From: Dallia pectoralis
Taxonomy: Eukaryota; Chordata; Actinopteri; Esociformes; Umbridae
Assembly (NCBI GenBank): GCA_029465975.1
Contig: CM055753.1
Span: forward strand, 5,598,133-5,662,132
Direction of reading: 5' to 3'
Length of the DNA: 64,000 nucleotides
The position numbers and the translations under genes are program-made. The notes beneath the pieces are model-generated. The model was not told where the DNA came from and did no database searches. It saw only the letters and a program-made list of their open reading frames with translations. Positions 39,168 to 52,924 of this stretch are shown here, piece after piece; the first letter of the stretch is position 1, and the number at the start of each line of letters is the position of its first letter.

Positions 39168-41226
39168 GTGCGTACATGTGTGATAGCCTATTTAAATGCA
39201 ATGATGCTCGCCGCTAGCTGCTGGTTTTTAAGCCATAAACAAGAGTTCTACCCACCCAGACAAATGTATCTGCTGGGGCTCGTGTGCTATGCTCTGTGGC
39301 TGTTTTCTAGCAAGTTCTCTGGGGGGAACGCAGTTTTTGTCTCAAGTGATTACCTCTCTCCTTTAAAATGCATTACTTTGGGGCCCGAAAGGGATCACGT
39401 CAAAAGAACGCACCCACCGTGTGTCTCAAGGACGTGTGCGGCTGATGCTCATCTCCGCCCACCTATTTCTCACCTTGAACCATCTAAGTGGCAATATTTA
39501 TGTACGATTTGCTACAGAAATCTGTGTGATACAAATATGCAAATCAGCGCCTCTGGACTGATGCTGGTGACTAAGGGTTCAGCGCAGATTTGTAAAGAAT
39601 CGGTGCAAAACAACGTTTTCCGGACTGCCAGCATAGATTTTTTCGACCTACTCTCAACCGGACACTTGGCCAAAGAAAACAATGAGTCGTGCTTAAAAAT
39701 AGTAAAAAGCACTATTAATTCTACTCTAATTCTAACACACTACTGCAGCCACGAAAGAAGTCTTCCAGCTATATGCATCGGTTGTGTTGCCTTGCCAACC
39801 TTGGGGCGGTCCGAGCATCATTAGTCCACATCACCGTAGTAACGACCCCTGAAGCCTTGGGTCGCCAGGGGAGAGCGAGCTGTCTGGGCAAACCATCACA
39901 AACCACTGGACACTGATACGCCTCATCAAAGACCATGTGTGGTGCAGTGTAGTGGAGTGGAGTGTGTGCACGCGCGTGTGCGCATGTGTGTGTGTGTGTA
40001 TGTGTATGTGTGTGCGCGTGTGCGCGCGTGTGTGTGTGGGTGTATGTGTGTGTGCGTATACAGCCGAGGGAAAGGGTAATGAGGACCAGTGGAGCTTGTT
40101 TAGACAGCCAGGGTTCAGTAGCGAGGAGACACGCTGGAGCTCCTAAAACCTCACCACACACACACGGACACACATCTACACACACACACGAGCCCACATC
40201 CACACACATTCACACACATACACCCACACGTCTTTCCAACTCCGAATCCGAACCATAGCCGGGTGTGCGATTGTGCCAAAAGCGAATCTGCAACTCCATA
40301 TTTCCCTAAACCTCCAGCCTCCTGTCTAGTCCCTGTGTGTCGGGGTCTCAGAGCCAAAAAAGCTCCAGTCCAGATCAGGCCCTCTATTATGGGCCAACAC
40401 AGATCTTATGACAATCTGCCCAACTCCCTGGTTAGAGCGGAAACATAAACGGAGCCCTCCGTCCGTCTGTGCCGATAAGGCCCCAAACTACACGGGCTCC
40501 TCAACCCCAAGCCAAAGCTGTGTGGTAAATGCTGCGCTTGTGGTCTGTCACACAGCTATTAACACAGCAATACAGAGAGCACATCCACAGACACATTCCA
40601 GGATTGTTCGCCACTGGATGTTAATGTCGGGCTTTCTCGTCAAAATGGGTCTCCAGGAAATATTGCACATGTCATTTAGAGTTTAAGCTGAATCTGAAGC
40701 AGTGAGATTGAGACGCAATGGCTATTCAAGGTACCATCTCACTACCATCGGCAAATGAACCGCGAATAATGTATCCAGACGAAAATGGCAGCTGTGAAAA
40801 TATGGTTATTTGCAGACCACCGAAATGGAGTAGTTTTATTGGATCAGCCAACAACGATTCATACACTTTTCAGTCAACAAACAAGATGAAAAAATAGGAT
40901 TATGTAGCACAGAGATCTTGACTCCTGTCCCAGAGTTCACATCCAGCACTGGACAGAGCAAAGCAAGTGTTCAACACGATTGCAAATTAATTGACCGACA
41001 AGAATAGATTCTAATAGAGGGGGAGAACTGACAGCTTGGTGGCTTCAAAGCGTACATCTCACGCCCAAACCGTGCCCTATTCACACAGCCATGGGCGACA
41101 CCAAACGCCCCAGAGCAACAGCGCCTTAAAGTTCAACACCTCTTCCCCCCAAAACTCCTGCCAGGTGGCAGTGTGCCCAATACAAGTGCAAATAATCTGC
41201 TGCCAAAACCAAACCAATAAGTGGCA
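38445..41226. other. intron 1 sequence with GT/CA-rich patches
   Basis: TG-rich stretches at 38925-39085 and 39115-39178 flank a direct copy of GGTCAAATGACCGCACTTAGTG (38897 and 39087). More GT/CA lies at 39961-40060 and 40153-40235. A plus-strand open stretch from about 39180 to 39824 has no known domain; I do not call it a gene. Confidence 0.5.
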
Positions 41227-41555
41227 GAGAGTTGTACCCATCAGTCCTCCCTGTACCCCTCTGTACCCATCAGTCCCCTCTGTACCCATCAGTCCTCCCT
41301 GTACCCCTCTGTACCCATCAGTCCCCCTGTACCCATCAGTCCCCCTGTACCCATCAGTCCCCCTGTACCCATCAGTCCCCCTGTACCCATCTGTACCCAT
41401 CAGTCCCCTCTGTACCCATCAGTCCCCTCTGTACCCATCAGTCCCCTCTGTACCCATCAGTCCCCTCTGTACCCATCAGTCCCCTCTGTACCCATCAGTC
41501 CCCTCTGTACCCATCTGTACCCATCAGTCCGCTCTGTACCAATCAGTCCACAGCG
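41227..41555. repeat. 18/19-bp CCCTCTGTACCCATCAGTC minisatellite
   Basis: About 18 copies. Early units are mixed with CCTGTACCCCTCTGTACC, then an 18-bp form (CCCCCTGTACCCATCAGT), then a uniform 19-bp form. Confidence 0.97.
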
Positions 41556-43039
41556 CTAGGCAGGGGTTCTGCACTAGTCCTTTCACCACATCACGGTCCA
41601 CGCACACACACACGCACATACTGACAGGCTTTTAAGCCTTTGTTAGATTAATAGGCACTCTAGGTGGTCAATATGCGCTTCAAAGACTTCCCAAAAGGCT
41701 GCCGTATAATACGTGCGTGTGCGTGTTTGTCACTTACCTCGCCCATTCACTGTCATCTGTTAGGGCCAACTCATCGACACAGAGATTGATACGGCGACCG
41801 CATAGGTGCCTAATGTTTTCTGAGGTAAATTTTAACCATAAAAAATGCACCTGTATATTAAGCATTCCCTGCATCTATAGTGGCATCTAAGACAGATAGC
41901 TCACCGTTCCCAGCGTGCTGAGTAGGCTAGATTGGATAGTCGTAATATAGGCAAATCAAATAAGTAAATCAAAAAACGAATAATTAACGGTTGAGTGTGT
42001 GGAGCGGTGTGGAGTGGAGAAGTACCTCAGAGGCACAGAGCGTGATCGCTCTGAATGGACGCTTCCACCGCTCGAAGACAGAAATTAATATTTCCATTAG
42101 CCAATGCTTCTCAAACATCACAGTTCACGAGTGCGTAGGTCACTCAAAAAACGTGGAGTTTTTGCGGAGCAACAATAAGGCACAAGTCCATGAGGTACTA
42201 ATATCGACCGGAATTGGTTCGCCTAAAAAAGAGTCTCACTTTGTAAATCCCTCGCTTCGATTTCCTTCTTTGATTTGGGGAGGTCAGAATATAGGGACAC
42301 ATGGCTTCCTTCTGTAATAGGATTTTGAGAAAGAGATGAGAAGAGGAAGCCGAGTATCAAATTGAGGATCTTCCCAGGAAACAAATGTTCCCTTGCACAG
42401 TGACCTTTCCACCTTCAATGAGTGTTTAACAGCAGGGCTTCGGATACTTCGTACTTGTCATGGTAGGTTGAAAAAACATCATGTTTTTCACCCCGTGTTT
42501 TCCGGTTTCTTTTCCATGATGAACGCATCCCGTGATTTTCTCGCGTGTTTTTTTCTGTTCGGCGTTTGTTTATAACAAATTTGTCGAACGTTATATGCCT
42601 GCCATAACCCTTTACCCCAGTGATTGTGACAATACTATTCTCTACCTCAATATTCCTTCAGCGAGAGAGTGGTCCCTAACGCACGGAAAACAAACTGCAG
42701 TTGGGTAACAGATGAAACAGGGTCGACTATAAGAGCTGCATCCTCTACTTTGCGCCTGTGATTAAGGAGGTCCTTGCAGAATCAGCCATCATTATGTTAA
42801 TAAGTTCCTTTCAGACAATATGAAGTAAAATGGGAAAAGGTCGAGGCAGCCTAACCAGAGCATTTGAGGTCCGCCTTGTGTATCGTACGACTGAGTTATC
42901 CTTTATCTCTGTTTGTTGAAGTTGGTTGACATTTTGTCCGACAGCAAAAAGGGAAGAGAGGTGATGGAGTGAAAATGGGGGGTGATGGTGAATGCGCAGG
43001 CTGTGGTAGGGTCATGAAGCCTGGGTTAAAGGCTTCATG
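41556..43039. other. intron 1 sequence, unique
   Basis: AT-rich; no exon, transposon or long repeat recognised. Confidence 0.5.
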
Positions 43040-44180
43040 ACCCTTTGTTGGACATTGGACAGCAAAAGTACAGTACAACGAAATTCAGAAGTGCAAGTGT
43101 GAGGATGGGCAGTTGACATGGATAAGTGAATGTGCAGGTATTCAGTTCAACAATGCAGAAAATTTGCAACTGTGCAGAGGGAAACACCAGCAGAGAACAT
43201 CTGTGCAAGATGTAGCTGGCCACACGTTCCATCATTGTCTCATCAATGAGAACTGGGGCATGTATACAGATATTTCTCTTCCTGTAATCCACATAGTTCT
43301 TTGGTTTTCTTGTTGTTATCTGCGCACAAAGCCACTAGGTGCTGGATCTCCTCTCTGTAGGCTGCCTGGTCGGTGTCCCTGATCAGACCAACTACTGTGG
43401 TATCATCTGCAAACTTGATGATGATATTAGAGCTGTGAAGGCGTACATAGTCGTGGGTGAAGAGGGAGTACAAGATTGGGCTAAGCACACAGCCCTGTGG
43501 GAGACCGGTGTTCAGGGTAAGGGTGTCCAACCTGACAGACTGAGGTGTGTTGGTTAGGAAGTCTAGAGTCCAGTTGCAAAGCAAAAGGCTGATCCCAAGG
43601 TCATGGAGTTTGGTAACCAGCCCAGAGGGGATTGACTGTATTGAAGGCTGAGCTGAAGTCTATGAACAGCATCCTCAGATAGGTGTTGGTTTTGTCCAGG
43701 TGGGACAGGGTATGGTGGACAGTAGTGGAGATGGCGTCCTCAGTAGACCTGTCAGGGCGAAACTGATTGAGGGATGCAGGACCTAAGGTGAGCCGATACG
43801 GGTCTTTCAAGGCACTTCATGATTGTGGGGGTGAGCACAACAGGTCGACAGTAATGTAGGCATGACACAGTCGACTGCTTCGGCACCGGCACAATGGTTT
43901 TGGTCTTGAAGCACGTGGGGAGATCCGCTAGGGACAGTGACCGGTTGAAAATGCCCATGAAGACCCCAGCCAGCTGCCCAGCACACACTCAGAGCACACG
44001 CCAGAGACAGCGTCAGGTATCTCTCTCTCATTATCTCTCTGTCTCTTTCTGTCTTTCTCAAGTAGTTCCTGCATGAGCAAATGCGGTTTTGAAGTTTAAT
44101 CCGGTTAAAGTACTTTCTGTAGTGCTTCTTTGTACGATGATAATCAGCCAGTCGGCTATCATGACGTTCTAACACTTAAT
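43040..44180 (-). mobile_element. L2/CR1-like LINE, decayed reverse transcriptase and 3' end
   Basis: Reverse-transcriptase blocks appear in order on the minus strand: a segment with VPVPKQ and VVLTP (43750-43990), FIDFSSAFNTV with the first catalytic Asp (43600-43810), then GLPQGCVLSPILYSLFTHD and FADDTTVVGLI with the catalytic Asp pair (43250-43590). They lie in different frames, so frameshifts have broken the gene. Near 43060-43085 the minus strand reads TTTCGTTGTACTGTACTTTT, like the 3' tail of fish L2 elements. The endonuclease domain is not recognised. It lies in the same direction as adgrb2, in intron 1, and is a dead copy. Confidence 0.85.
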
Positions 44181-46010
44181 TTAGTCTTCTCAATGTCTGG
44201 GCTTATCGTTTCGTACAAACACTTCCTACTCAGAAAAGACGATTGTGCACAACACACGCTCTCAATCACCGGCTCACGTTCATTGCAACTGCCATCGATC
44301 GCTCTGGCATTCTATTGTGAAGGTACAGTTCAAGGTCATTGTGCTTAGCCAGGGTTCACAAGGGGCTTCTATCAAAATGACATAGACAAAAATAGGAGCA
44401 AAAATCGAAAGAGACTAAATACAAGAACCTAGAGACACGAAACAAAATGCTTTATGCCACTAACTAAATATTATTAAAGAAAAAAAATGCTTAACGAGAA
44501 TGACAAGGTTAATTGCTCTATGAGATACGAAACAAAAACATGGACAGCTACTGACGGGAATGACATCGCTTGTTATGTTATGCAGATCCTCTGCAAACAG
44601 ATTCACAGGAGGTTGACACCTTACATCCTGTTCTCCCACTGCTTCATGCCTCCCTCTGTTAATTCCCTGACCTCATTTCACTTCCCACTTTCCGTTTTTG
44701 CCTTTTCGTTCTCTCGGTTCTCACGCCCTTCTCTTCTGTCCCTCCTTGTCTCTCTCTCTCTCTTCTCCCCTCTTCTCTTCTCTTTCCCATCTTGTTGTTT
44801 CTCCATCGTTCCTTCTCTGAATGTGTAGTAGCAGTTGAGATTGTATACGTGATAGTAATATATTCATAGAAAACGGTTTAATCACTGATACAGTGTAAAT
44901 CCTTGCCACTCCAGTAGCATAAAAAACACTAACAACCACACCCAGACATTCATTCACGTGACGCTAAGAGTTTCTAAATCTTCGTCATTAACATACATTT
45001 GAATATATATATATGAATATACAACCTTTAATCATGCACTATTAACTAACATAACCACATTTAACACATTACACTGAAGGATTATATTTTAATAACATTT
45101 ATTCATTAAACATGTACATACATTTTCCAGTGAAAAGACAGCAATTTCCTAGTGCACTCTTAACAAGTCCACCTCGAGCTTCAATAACTGGGTTGGTCCC
45201 CTTTGGCTAAAAGATCTTCGAGCAGATCTGCAGTCTCTCACATTGACTGAATTGAATTTCCCCACACTAAAGACTACTCTACTTGCAGTTTTGCTTTTGT
45301 CTTCTGGTTCTCTGTCCTGTTGCGACATTCATGTCAAGGCGAGCTTCTCGACAGATGGCCGCACTCTCTCAAGAATCGTCTGGTACGATACGTAATTAAC
45401 GTTTGACTGGACAATTACAAGTTGACCCGATGATGTGACATGGTGCCCTCAAAGGCTGCTAAAAAGCCTCAAACCATCAGGCATCAATCAGGCATTGCAT
45501 ATTAACTCACAGCATCAGCTCCTCTCATCCAAAGCCACATTCCTCCATTTGCAAATCTTCTGCATGTGTATGCATAAATGTGAAGGCAAATTTAAAAATA
45601 AGCACTAAACACAGTATTTTTCCTTAGGTACAGTCATTTTCCGATGCTCTAGCGTTGGTTGATCGGATATTTTCCTCTTTGAAGTAACAGGTATTTTTTT
45701 TGCATTTGATATGAAGGCAACCCCATTAGTGGAGAGTGCATTTACATTTAGTATTTGTCTTGTTTAAAGTGCTATGCTGGCTACCAGAGCTAACTACCTG
45801 TTGATGGCAAATCTGCAGTGGGGCAGACATTGCCAGGGAATATCATGGACTTGACTGCTTATAAACAGTAAATGAATATGCCGTAATTCCTCTGGTGGGA
45901 ACCAGAAACGCTTAGAAATGCATCCAGGGAAGAAATGGGCTATTTGAATACGAACAAATGTTCAGTGAAGGAGCAATTGTGAAATGTCTAACAGTTAAGA
46001 TTTCCCATGG
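44181..46010. other. intron 1 sequence between LINE and Tc1 remnant
   Basis: AT-rich with a CT-rich patch at 44735-44810. The part 45150-45520 on the minus strand could be decayed transposon (loosely coding-like), but I cannot assign it. Confidence 0.4.
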
Positions 46011-46330
46011 TGTCCCCTGGTATCTGGTACCAAGACATTAGTGAAGGTGTCCTCTGGTATCTGGCACCAAGACATTAGTGAAGGTGTCCTCTGGTATCTG
46101 GTACCAAGACATTAGTGAAGGTGTCCTCTGGTATCTGGTACCAAGACATTAGTGAAGGTGTCCTCTGGTATCTGGTACCAAGACATTAGTGAAGGTGTCC
46201 TCTGGTATCTGGTACCAAGACATTAGTGAAGGTGTCCTCTGGTATCTGGTACCAAGACATTCATGAAGGTGTCCTCTGGTATCTGGTGCCAAGACATTAG
46301 TGAAGGTGTCCTGTGGTATCTGGCACCAAG
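46011..46330. repeat. 37-bp repeat derived from transposase coding sequence
   Basis: About 8.5 copies of AAGACATTAGTGAAGGTGTC followed by CTCTGGTATCTGGTACC. On the minus strand each unit reads SWYQIPEDTFTNVL in one frame, the same as the end of the adjoining Tc1 transposase (SWCQIPQDTFTNVL). Each 37-bp step changes frame. Confidence 0.95.
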
Positions 46331-46985
46331 ACTTTAGCAGCATATCCCTGAAGTCCTGTATTTTGCGTGGTGAAGCTGCAATGGTACAGATTTGTTCACC
46401 CAGCGCATCCCACAGATGCACAATTGGTTTGATATCTGGGGAATTTGAAGGCCAGGGCAACACATCGATTTCTTCATCATGTTCTTTAAACCGTTCCCAA
46501 ACAATGTGTGCAGTGTGGCAGGGAGCGTTGTGTGTGGCAGGGAGCGTCGTGTGTGGCAGGGAGCGTCGTGTGTGGCAGGGAGCGTCGTGTGTGGCAGGGA
46601 GCGTCGTGTGTGGCAGGGAGCGTCGTGTGTGGCAGGGAGCGTCGTGTGTGGCAGGGAGCGTCGTGTGTGGCAGGGAGCGTCGTGTGTGGCAGGGAGCGTC
46701 GTGTGTGGCAGGGAGCGTCGTGTGTGGCAGGGAGCGTCGTGTGTGGCAGGGAGCAACGTGTGTGGCAGGGAGCGTCGTGTGTGGCAGGGAGCGTCGTGTG
46801 TGGCAGGGAGCGTCGTGTGTGGCAGGGAGCGTCGTGTGTGGCAGGGAGCGTCGTGTGTGGCAGGGAGCGGCGTGTGTGGCAGGGAGCGTCGTGTGTGGCA
46901 GGGAGCGTCGTGTGTGGCAGGGAGCGTCGTGTGTGGCAGGGAGCGTCGTGTGTGGCAGGGAGCATTGTCCTGCAGAAAATACCAC

Positions 46986-47010
<25 letters not shown>
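46331..47010 (-). mobile_element. Tc1-like transposase remnant interrupted by a satellite
   Basis: The minus strand reads MWYFLQDNAPCHT (around 46965-47005), the block around the second catalytic Asp of Tc1 transposases. It then runs through about 24 copies of a 19-bp repeat and resumes at about 46505 with HIVWERFKEHDEEIDVLPWP, SNSPDIKPIVHLWD and SWCQIPQDTF. The family normally has an invariant Glu at PIEHLW or PIENLW; here it is PIVHLW, so the catalytic Glu is replaced by Val. The repeat makes the catalytic core far too long. The DNA-binding N-terminal half is not recognised. This copy cannot be active. It lies in intron 1 in the direction of adgrb2. Confidence 0.85.
46507..46965. repeat. 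19-bp repeat born inside transposase, about 24 copies
   Basis: The unit GCAGGGAGCGTCGTGTGTG repeats almost perfectly, with single variants at 46515-46535, 46754 and 46869. Minus-strand reading gives DAPCHTRRSLPHTTLPATH every 57 bases. The unit corresponds to the coding sequence of the DNAPCHT motif next to it. Confidence 0.97.
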
Positions 47011-48603
<1,593 letters not shown>

Positions 48604-48717
48604 CTGAGTACTCTTTGCCCCTGGGGTAAGATTCCCCTTTCTTAGTATTATTAAATACAGCTTCATCGCCCTGAGACACGGCTAATTGCAATACAGCTGG
48701 TGATGCAAATGCACTCT

Positions 48718-48840
48718 GACACACACGCACACACAAACACGCACGCACGCATGCACGCGCACACACACGCACGCACAGACGCACACACAAACACGCACAC
48801 GCATGCGCACACGCACGCACACACACGCATGCGCACACAC
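48718..48840. repeat. CACG/CACA compound microsatellite
   Basis: Alternating purine-pyrimidine sequence mixing CACACA, CACGCACG and GCATGCG. Confidence 0.95.
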
Positions 48841-49016
48841 CTGCAAAGCTCGATAGCAAATCCCTAGTGGAAGAACTACTGTTTGAAAGGTATGCGACAG
48901 AAAATCCGGCATATTTAATTAACTGAAGCATCTGTTCCTTCATTCCGAGACTGAGCAGGATTGACCAGGACCACCCAGGAGTGACCAGGACCGACCAGGA
49001 GTGACCAGGACCATCC

Positions 49017-49460
49017 TTCATCTCAGCCCTTGTTTCACTTCCACCATCACTCCATCTCAGCCCTTGTTTCACTTCCTCCATCCTCCATCTCAGCCCTTGT
49101 TTCACTTCATCTAAGCCCTTGTTTCACTTCCTCCATCACTCCATCTCAGCCCTTGTTTCACTTCCACCATCACTCCATCTATGCCCTTGTTTCACTTCCA
49201 CCATCACTCCATCTATGCCCTTGTTTCACTTCCACCATCACTCCATCTAAGCCCTTGTTTCACTTCCACCATCACTCCATCTATGCCCTTGTTTCACTTC
49301 CACCATCACTCCATCTCAGCCCTTGTTTCACTTCCACCATCACTCCATCTATGCCCTTGTTTCACTTCCACCATCACTCCATCTATGCCCTTGTTTCACT
49401 TCCACCATCACTCCATCTAAGCCCTTGTTTCACTTCCACCATCACTCCATCTCAGCCCTG
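49017..49460. repeat. 34-bp minisatellite, about 13 copies
   Basis: The unit is CTTCCACCATCACTCCATCT followed by ATGCCCTTGTTTCA, with CTCAGCCC, CTATGCCC and CTAAGCCC subtypes mixed. The first three copies are shorter or irregular. Confidence 0.97.
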
Positions 49461-49657
49461 TCAAGACAAACGTGTTGAATCCTCTCACATCTGCTTTAAA
49501 TGTCTCTCCTCACCTCATTCGCTCTTAACACTATTTACCCGTACAACATAACAGAATTGCCTTAGGCTAATATGTCTGGAGACAGCACACAAATGTGACT
49601 GTGACTTTATGAACAGTATGGATACGTGTGTGTGTGTGTGTGTGTGTGTATGTATGC

Positions 49658-49692
<35 letters not shown>

Positions 49693-52539
49693 CGTATGTG
49701 TGTGTGTGTGTCTGTGCAAAGGTTCTTAGTATTATGATAAATAGCTCCGTCCATCATGATAGGCTGGCTGACAAACAGATTTCCCCTAACGCCAAAACAG
49801 ATTAATTCGCACGAGTTCCCCTTGGGGATGGAGAGGTTCTCCGACACTGATGTCACGGGACAAGCATGTGAGGAAAAGAGAAAGAAGAAACGTTGCAGGT
49901 GGTTGAGACTTGATACAGCCGCTCCTGCGTTCGCTACACCATAAGATCTCCTGAATCCCCAAACCCTTCTGCTCCGCCGGCTCTAAATCTGTCCCTGTGT
50001 GCATCGTGTTTTTTTCTCCTTCATTCCTAAGATCAGGTCCGTTTCTTCTCTTTGCGAACATGCCACAGTTTGTCCCCGCAACTTAATTAGAAGGACTTCC
50101 GCCCATCGCCTCTCTTTCAAGACCCAACATGGCCGAGCTCTCATCGACGGTCGTCCTTCCCGTTTGAGCCGTAATGGCAGACGGGAGGAGACGGACACAG
50201 CCAGACAGTTAAACCGTCTGATGCGTCTCAATAAAATCAGGATAACATCAGATGAATGTTCGCTGTCATCTGCGGGCGCGTGGCATCAGTCCTGGTGCCA
50301 CTTAGGGATTGACAGGCCATGCACACTCTAAATCACTGGTGTGGGACAGCAGTAATTACATTGCCCTAGTAAATCACTGAGTTAGCATGACAGGCTAAAT
50401 AGCCCCCGCTAACGCATACAGAAATGCATGCAAAAACACACGGGAACAAATAACGCGCGCGAAGGGTTAGCGCGACAACCCGAACGGTGACTAAAAGCTC
50501 GGGTGGTCTAATGTCGGTGTTGCCATGGAGAAAGTTACCATGGATATAGTTGCCATGGATATAGTTGTCGAATATTTACTCACCGTGACAGGCTGTTATA
50601 CTCTAAATGTCCTGGCTGAATATGAAACCCTACCAATGAACACAGACTCAAGTCCTTAACTGGCTACACACTGGCAATCCTACTGTTAAGTAATTAGATA
50701 TGCACGCACGCACACACATACACACGCGCACACACACGCGCGCGCGTACACACACGCACAAACGCAATAAACAGGAAAACTAATTGACCTCCTACTACTT
50801 TGAATAATCCCAAGAAAATTTGGCCTCATGTAAATCATTGGTGATGGTATCGAGACCTAAACCAAATATCTCATGCTTTGATCGTGATTCGTTTCACGTT
50901 TGCCTACTGTGCCCTTAGTTGCCAAAATTAAAAATAGTTAGAACAATTCACAGCTTCAAACAAAAAATATTACAACCAGAGCACGGTAATACGCACATGC
51001 GGAAATGCAGAGACAGACAGAGAGTTATTTTGACAAGCTAAATGACGATTTAACGCGGGCGGCCAGTTGTTTCTGTTGCCATGGATGTGAAAGATTCACC
51101 TGCAATGATAGTGTGTCATCCGTTATATGAGTTTAATAGCAGCAAAATCCTGTTGAACTTCCCGTTCCTGCCAATAAAGAACAATAGGACCATTTGCTTT
51201 GCACATATGTGCTAACACCATGACAACTGAATGGCCAATCACATAACACCTAATACATAATTACGCGTAGACTTACAATGCATTGCAGTACAGTAATACG
51301 GCAGTATTAGTTACGTTATATTTAACAGTTTAGCTTCAGTCTTTTGACATATGACCTCGTGATCTATTCTAAGGAATCCTGGGAAATGTAGTGTTACAAC
51401 AGTCTTAGTGTAACAAATCGTTTTAATCTGTATAAAAGACTTGTCTTAAAGTGGTTTAAAAATAGACTTAGTTGTTTTTGCCCATTAACATTTAAAAAAA
51501 AACAAGCCTGTCGACTGGAATTGCTCAGGAAAGTTCTGGGTGGTTGTGTTGCTTTGACGACAGATGTGTTCCTTTGGCCTCGGTGGCGTGACCATAGCAA
51601 CGTCACCTCCCAACACAGACCACTAAATGTATGTATTTCTGTCATGGGTGTGAATGGAATTTGTGCACATCTGTCGTGCTGTTTATACTTCACGTGTACT
51701 ACGATGATGTACGTTGTAATTTCTGCATGCTGTTCTCATTCTGGGTCGTGTAAATCGAACTATTTTTTATAATGCACCAAAAAAACAACACAGCCATATC
51801 CAACTCACGTTAATATGCAGCGCATGTTATGTGAAAAAGTGCGGAGGAGGTCTGTAAAGTCTTTGACCCAAGCGAGTGTGAGATGAAAAGGGAGTCTCCC
51901 AGTGCAGTTAAATGACCGGCACAGACACACCCTTAATTACAATCAATGCTGGGAAGAGAATGACATGAAGCTTTACAATTCAAAGCCGTCCTGGGAAAAC
52001 GATTAAAGCCCATGAAATAGTGTCTATTGTTCACACACTAGTTAAAAAAATATGTCAATGTTGACTTCTCCCCCAGACTGCAGCGCTTGGCCGTTATAAG
52101 AATGTAAAATAACTTCAGATATAGCTACTGTATACCAGAGACGGATTCATCCAGAGTTACGGTTAACTGTGTCCCTTTAAATGTAAGTGAGTATAAATTA
52201 ATCAACTTCTTCCTTCTATAATGTATAAACAAATTGACTATACTTCTCACATTAGCTCACTCCTACACTACAAAAGCAACACACGTGCACACACACACAC
52301 ACACACACCACTGTAACATGGTAACTTCTACTAGTACTCTAGAGAATTGAAACATTCAAACATTTACTCATGAAGAAGAACATTCAGCGATGGTGAACGG
52401 TCGGAGACCTCGAACAAATGCCGACCTGTCACTTTGATTCCTACGCTTTGACTTTGATTTGTTTCTTTTTTCCTGCTATTCATTTCGGCTGGCAAAAGAA
52501 CAAGAGCTAAAACATACAGCCGGAAACATATTGAGCATA
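49461..52539. other. intron 1 sequence, mostly unique
   Basis: GT/ATGCGTATG tract at 49625-49711; CACG tract at 50701-50745. RFX-like half-sites near 50520-50572 and an X-box at 51588-51601. No exon or transposon recognised. Confidence 0.5.
51588..51601. promoter_or_regulatory. RFX X-box-like palindrome
   Basis: GTGACCATAGCAAC fits GTNRCC-N2-RGYAAC at every defined position. Confidence 0.4.
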
Positions 52540-52618
52540 GCGCGCACGCACGCACGCACGCGCGCACACGCGCACACGCGCACACACGCACACACGCACA
52601 CACGCACACACGCACACA

Positions 52619-52662
<44 letters not shown>

Positions 52663-52671
52663 CACACGCAC

Positions 52672-52741
<70 letters not shown>
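52540..52741. repeat. CACG to CA compound microsatellite
   Basis: GCGCACACGCACACA units, then CACG tetramers (52617-52660), then a pure CA tract. Confidence 0.97.
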
Positions 52742-52743
<2 letters not shown>

Positions 52744-52857
52744 CCTGGGACCCAAGGCCCCTGCTTCTATGTGGAACTCCCATCTATTTTCTGCTGTGAA
52801 TCAATAATTTGTACCCACTGGTACCAGACGAGCAGTAGACCAAATAGAGATACTGAA

Positions 52858-52872
52858 TGTGTGTGTGTGTGT

Positions 52873-52921
<49 letters not shown>
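52858..52921. repeat. (GT)n microsatellite
   Basis: GT tract with one GG interruption. Confidence 0.97.

Positions 52922-52924
<3 letters not shown>

Noticed and set aside
39105..39824. 239-codon plus-strand open frame
   Set aside because: Begins in a TG repeat, no recognised domain or splice context.
43040..44180. Working LINE gene
   Set aside because: Reverse-transcriptase blocks fall in different frames and the endonuclease part is absent.
45150..45520. Further part of a transposase on the minus strand
   Set aside because: Only loosely coding-like; no motif firm enough to name a family.
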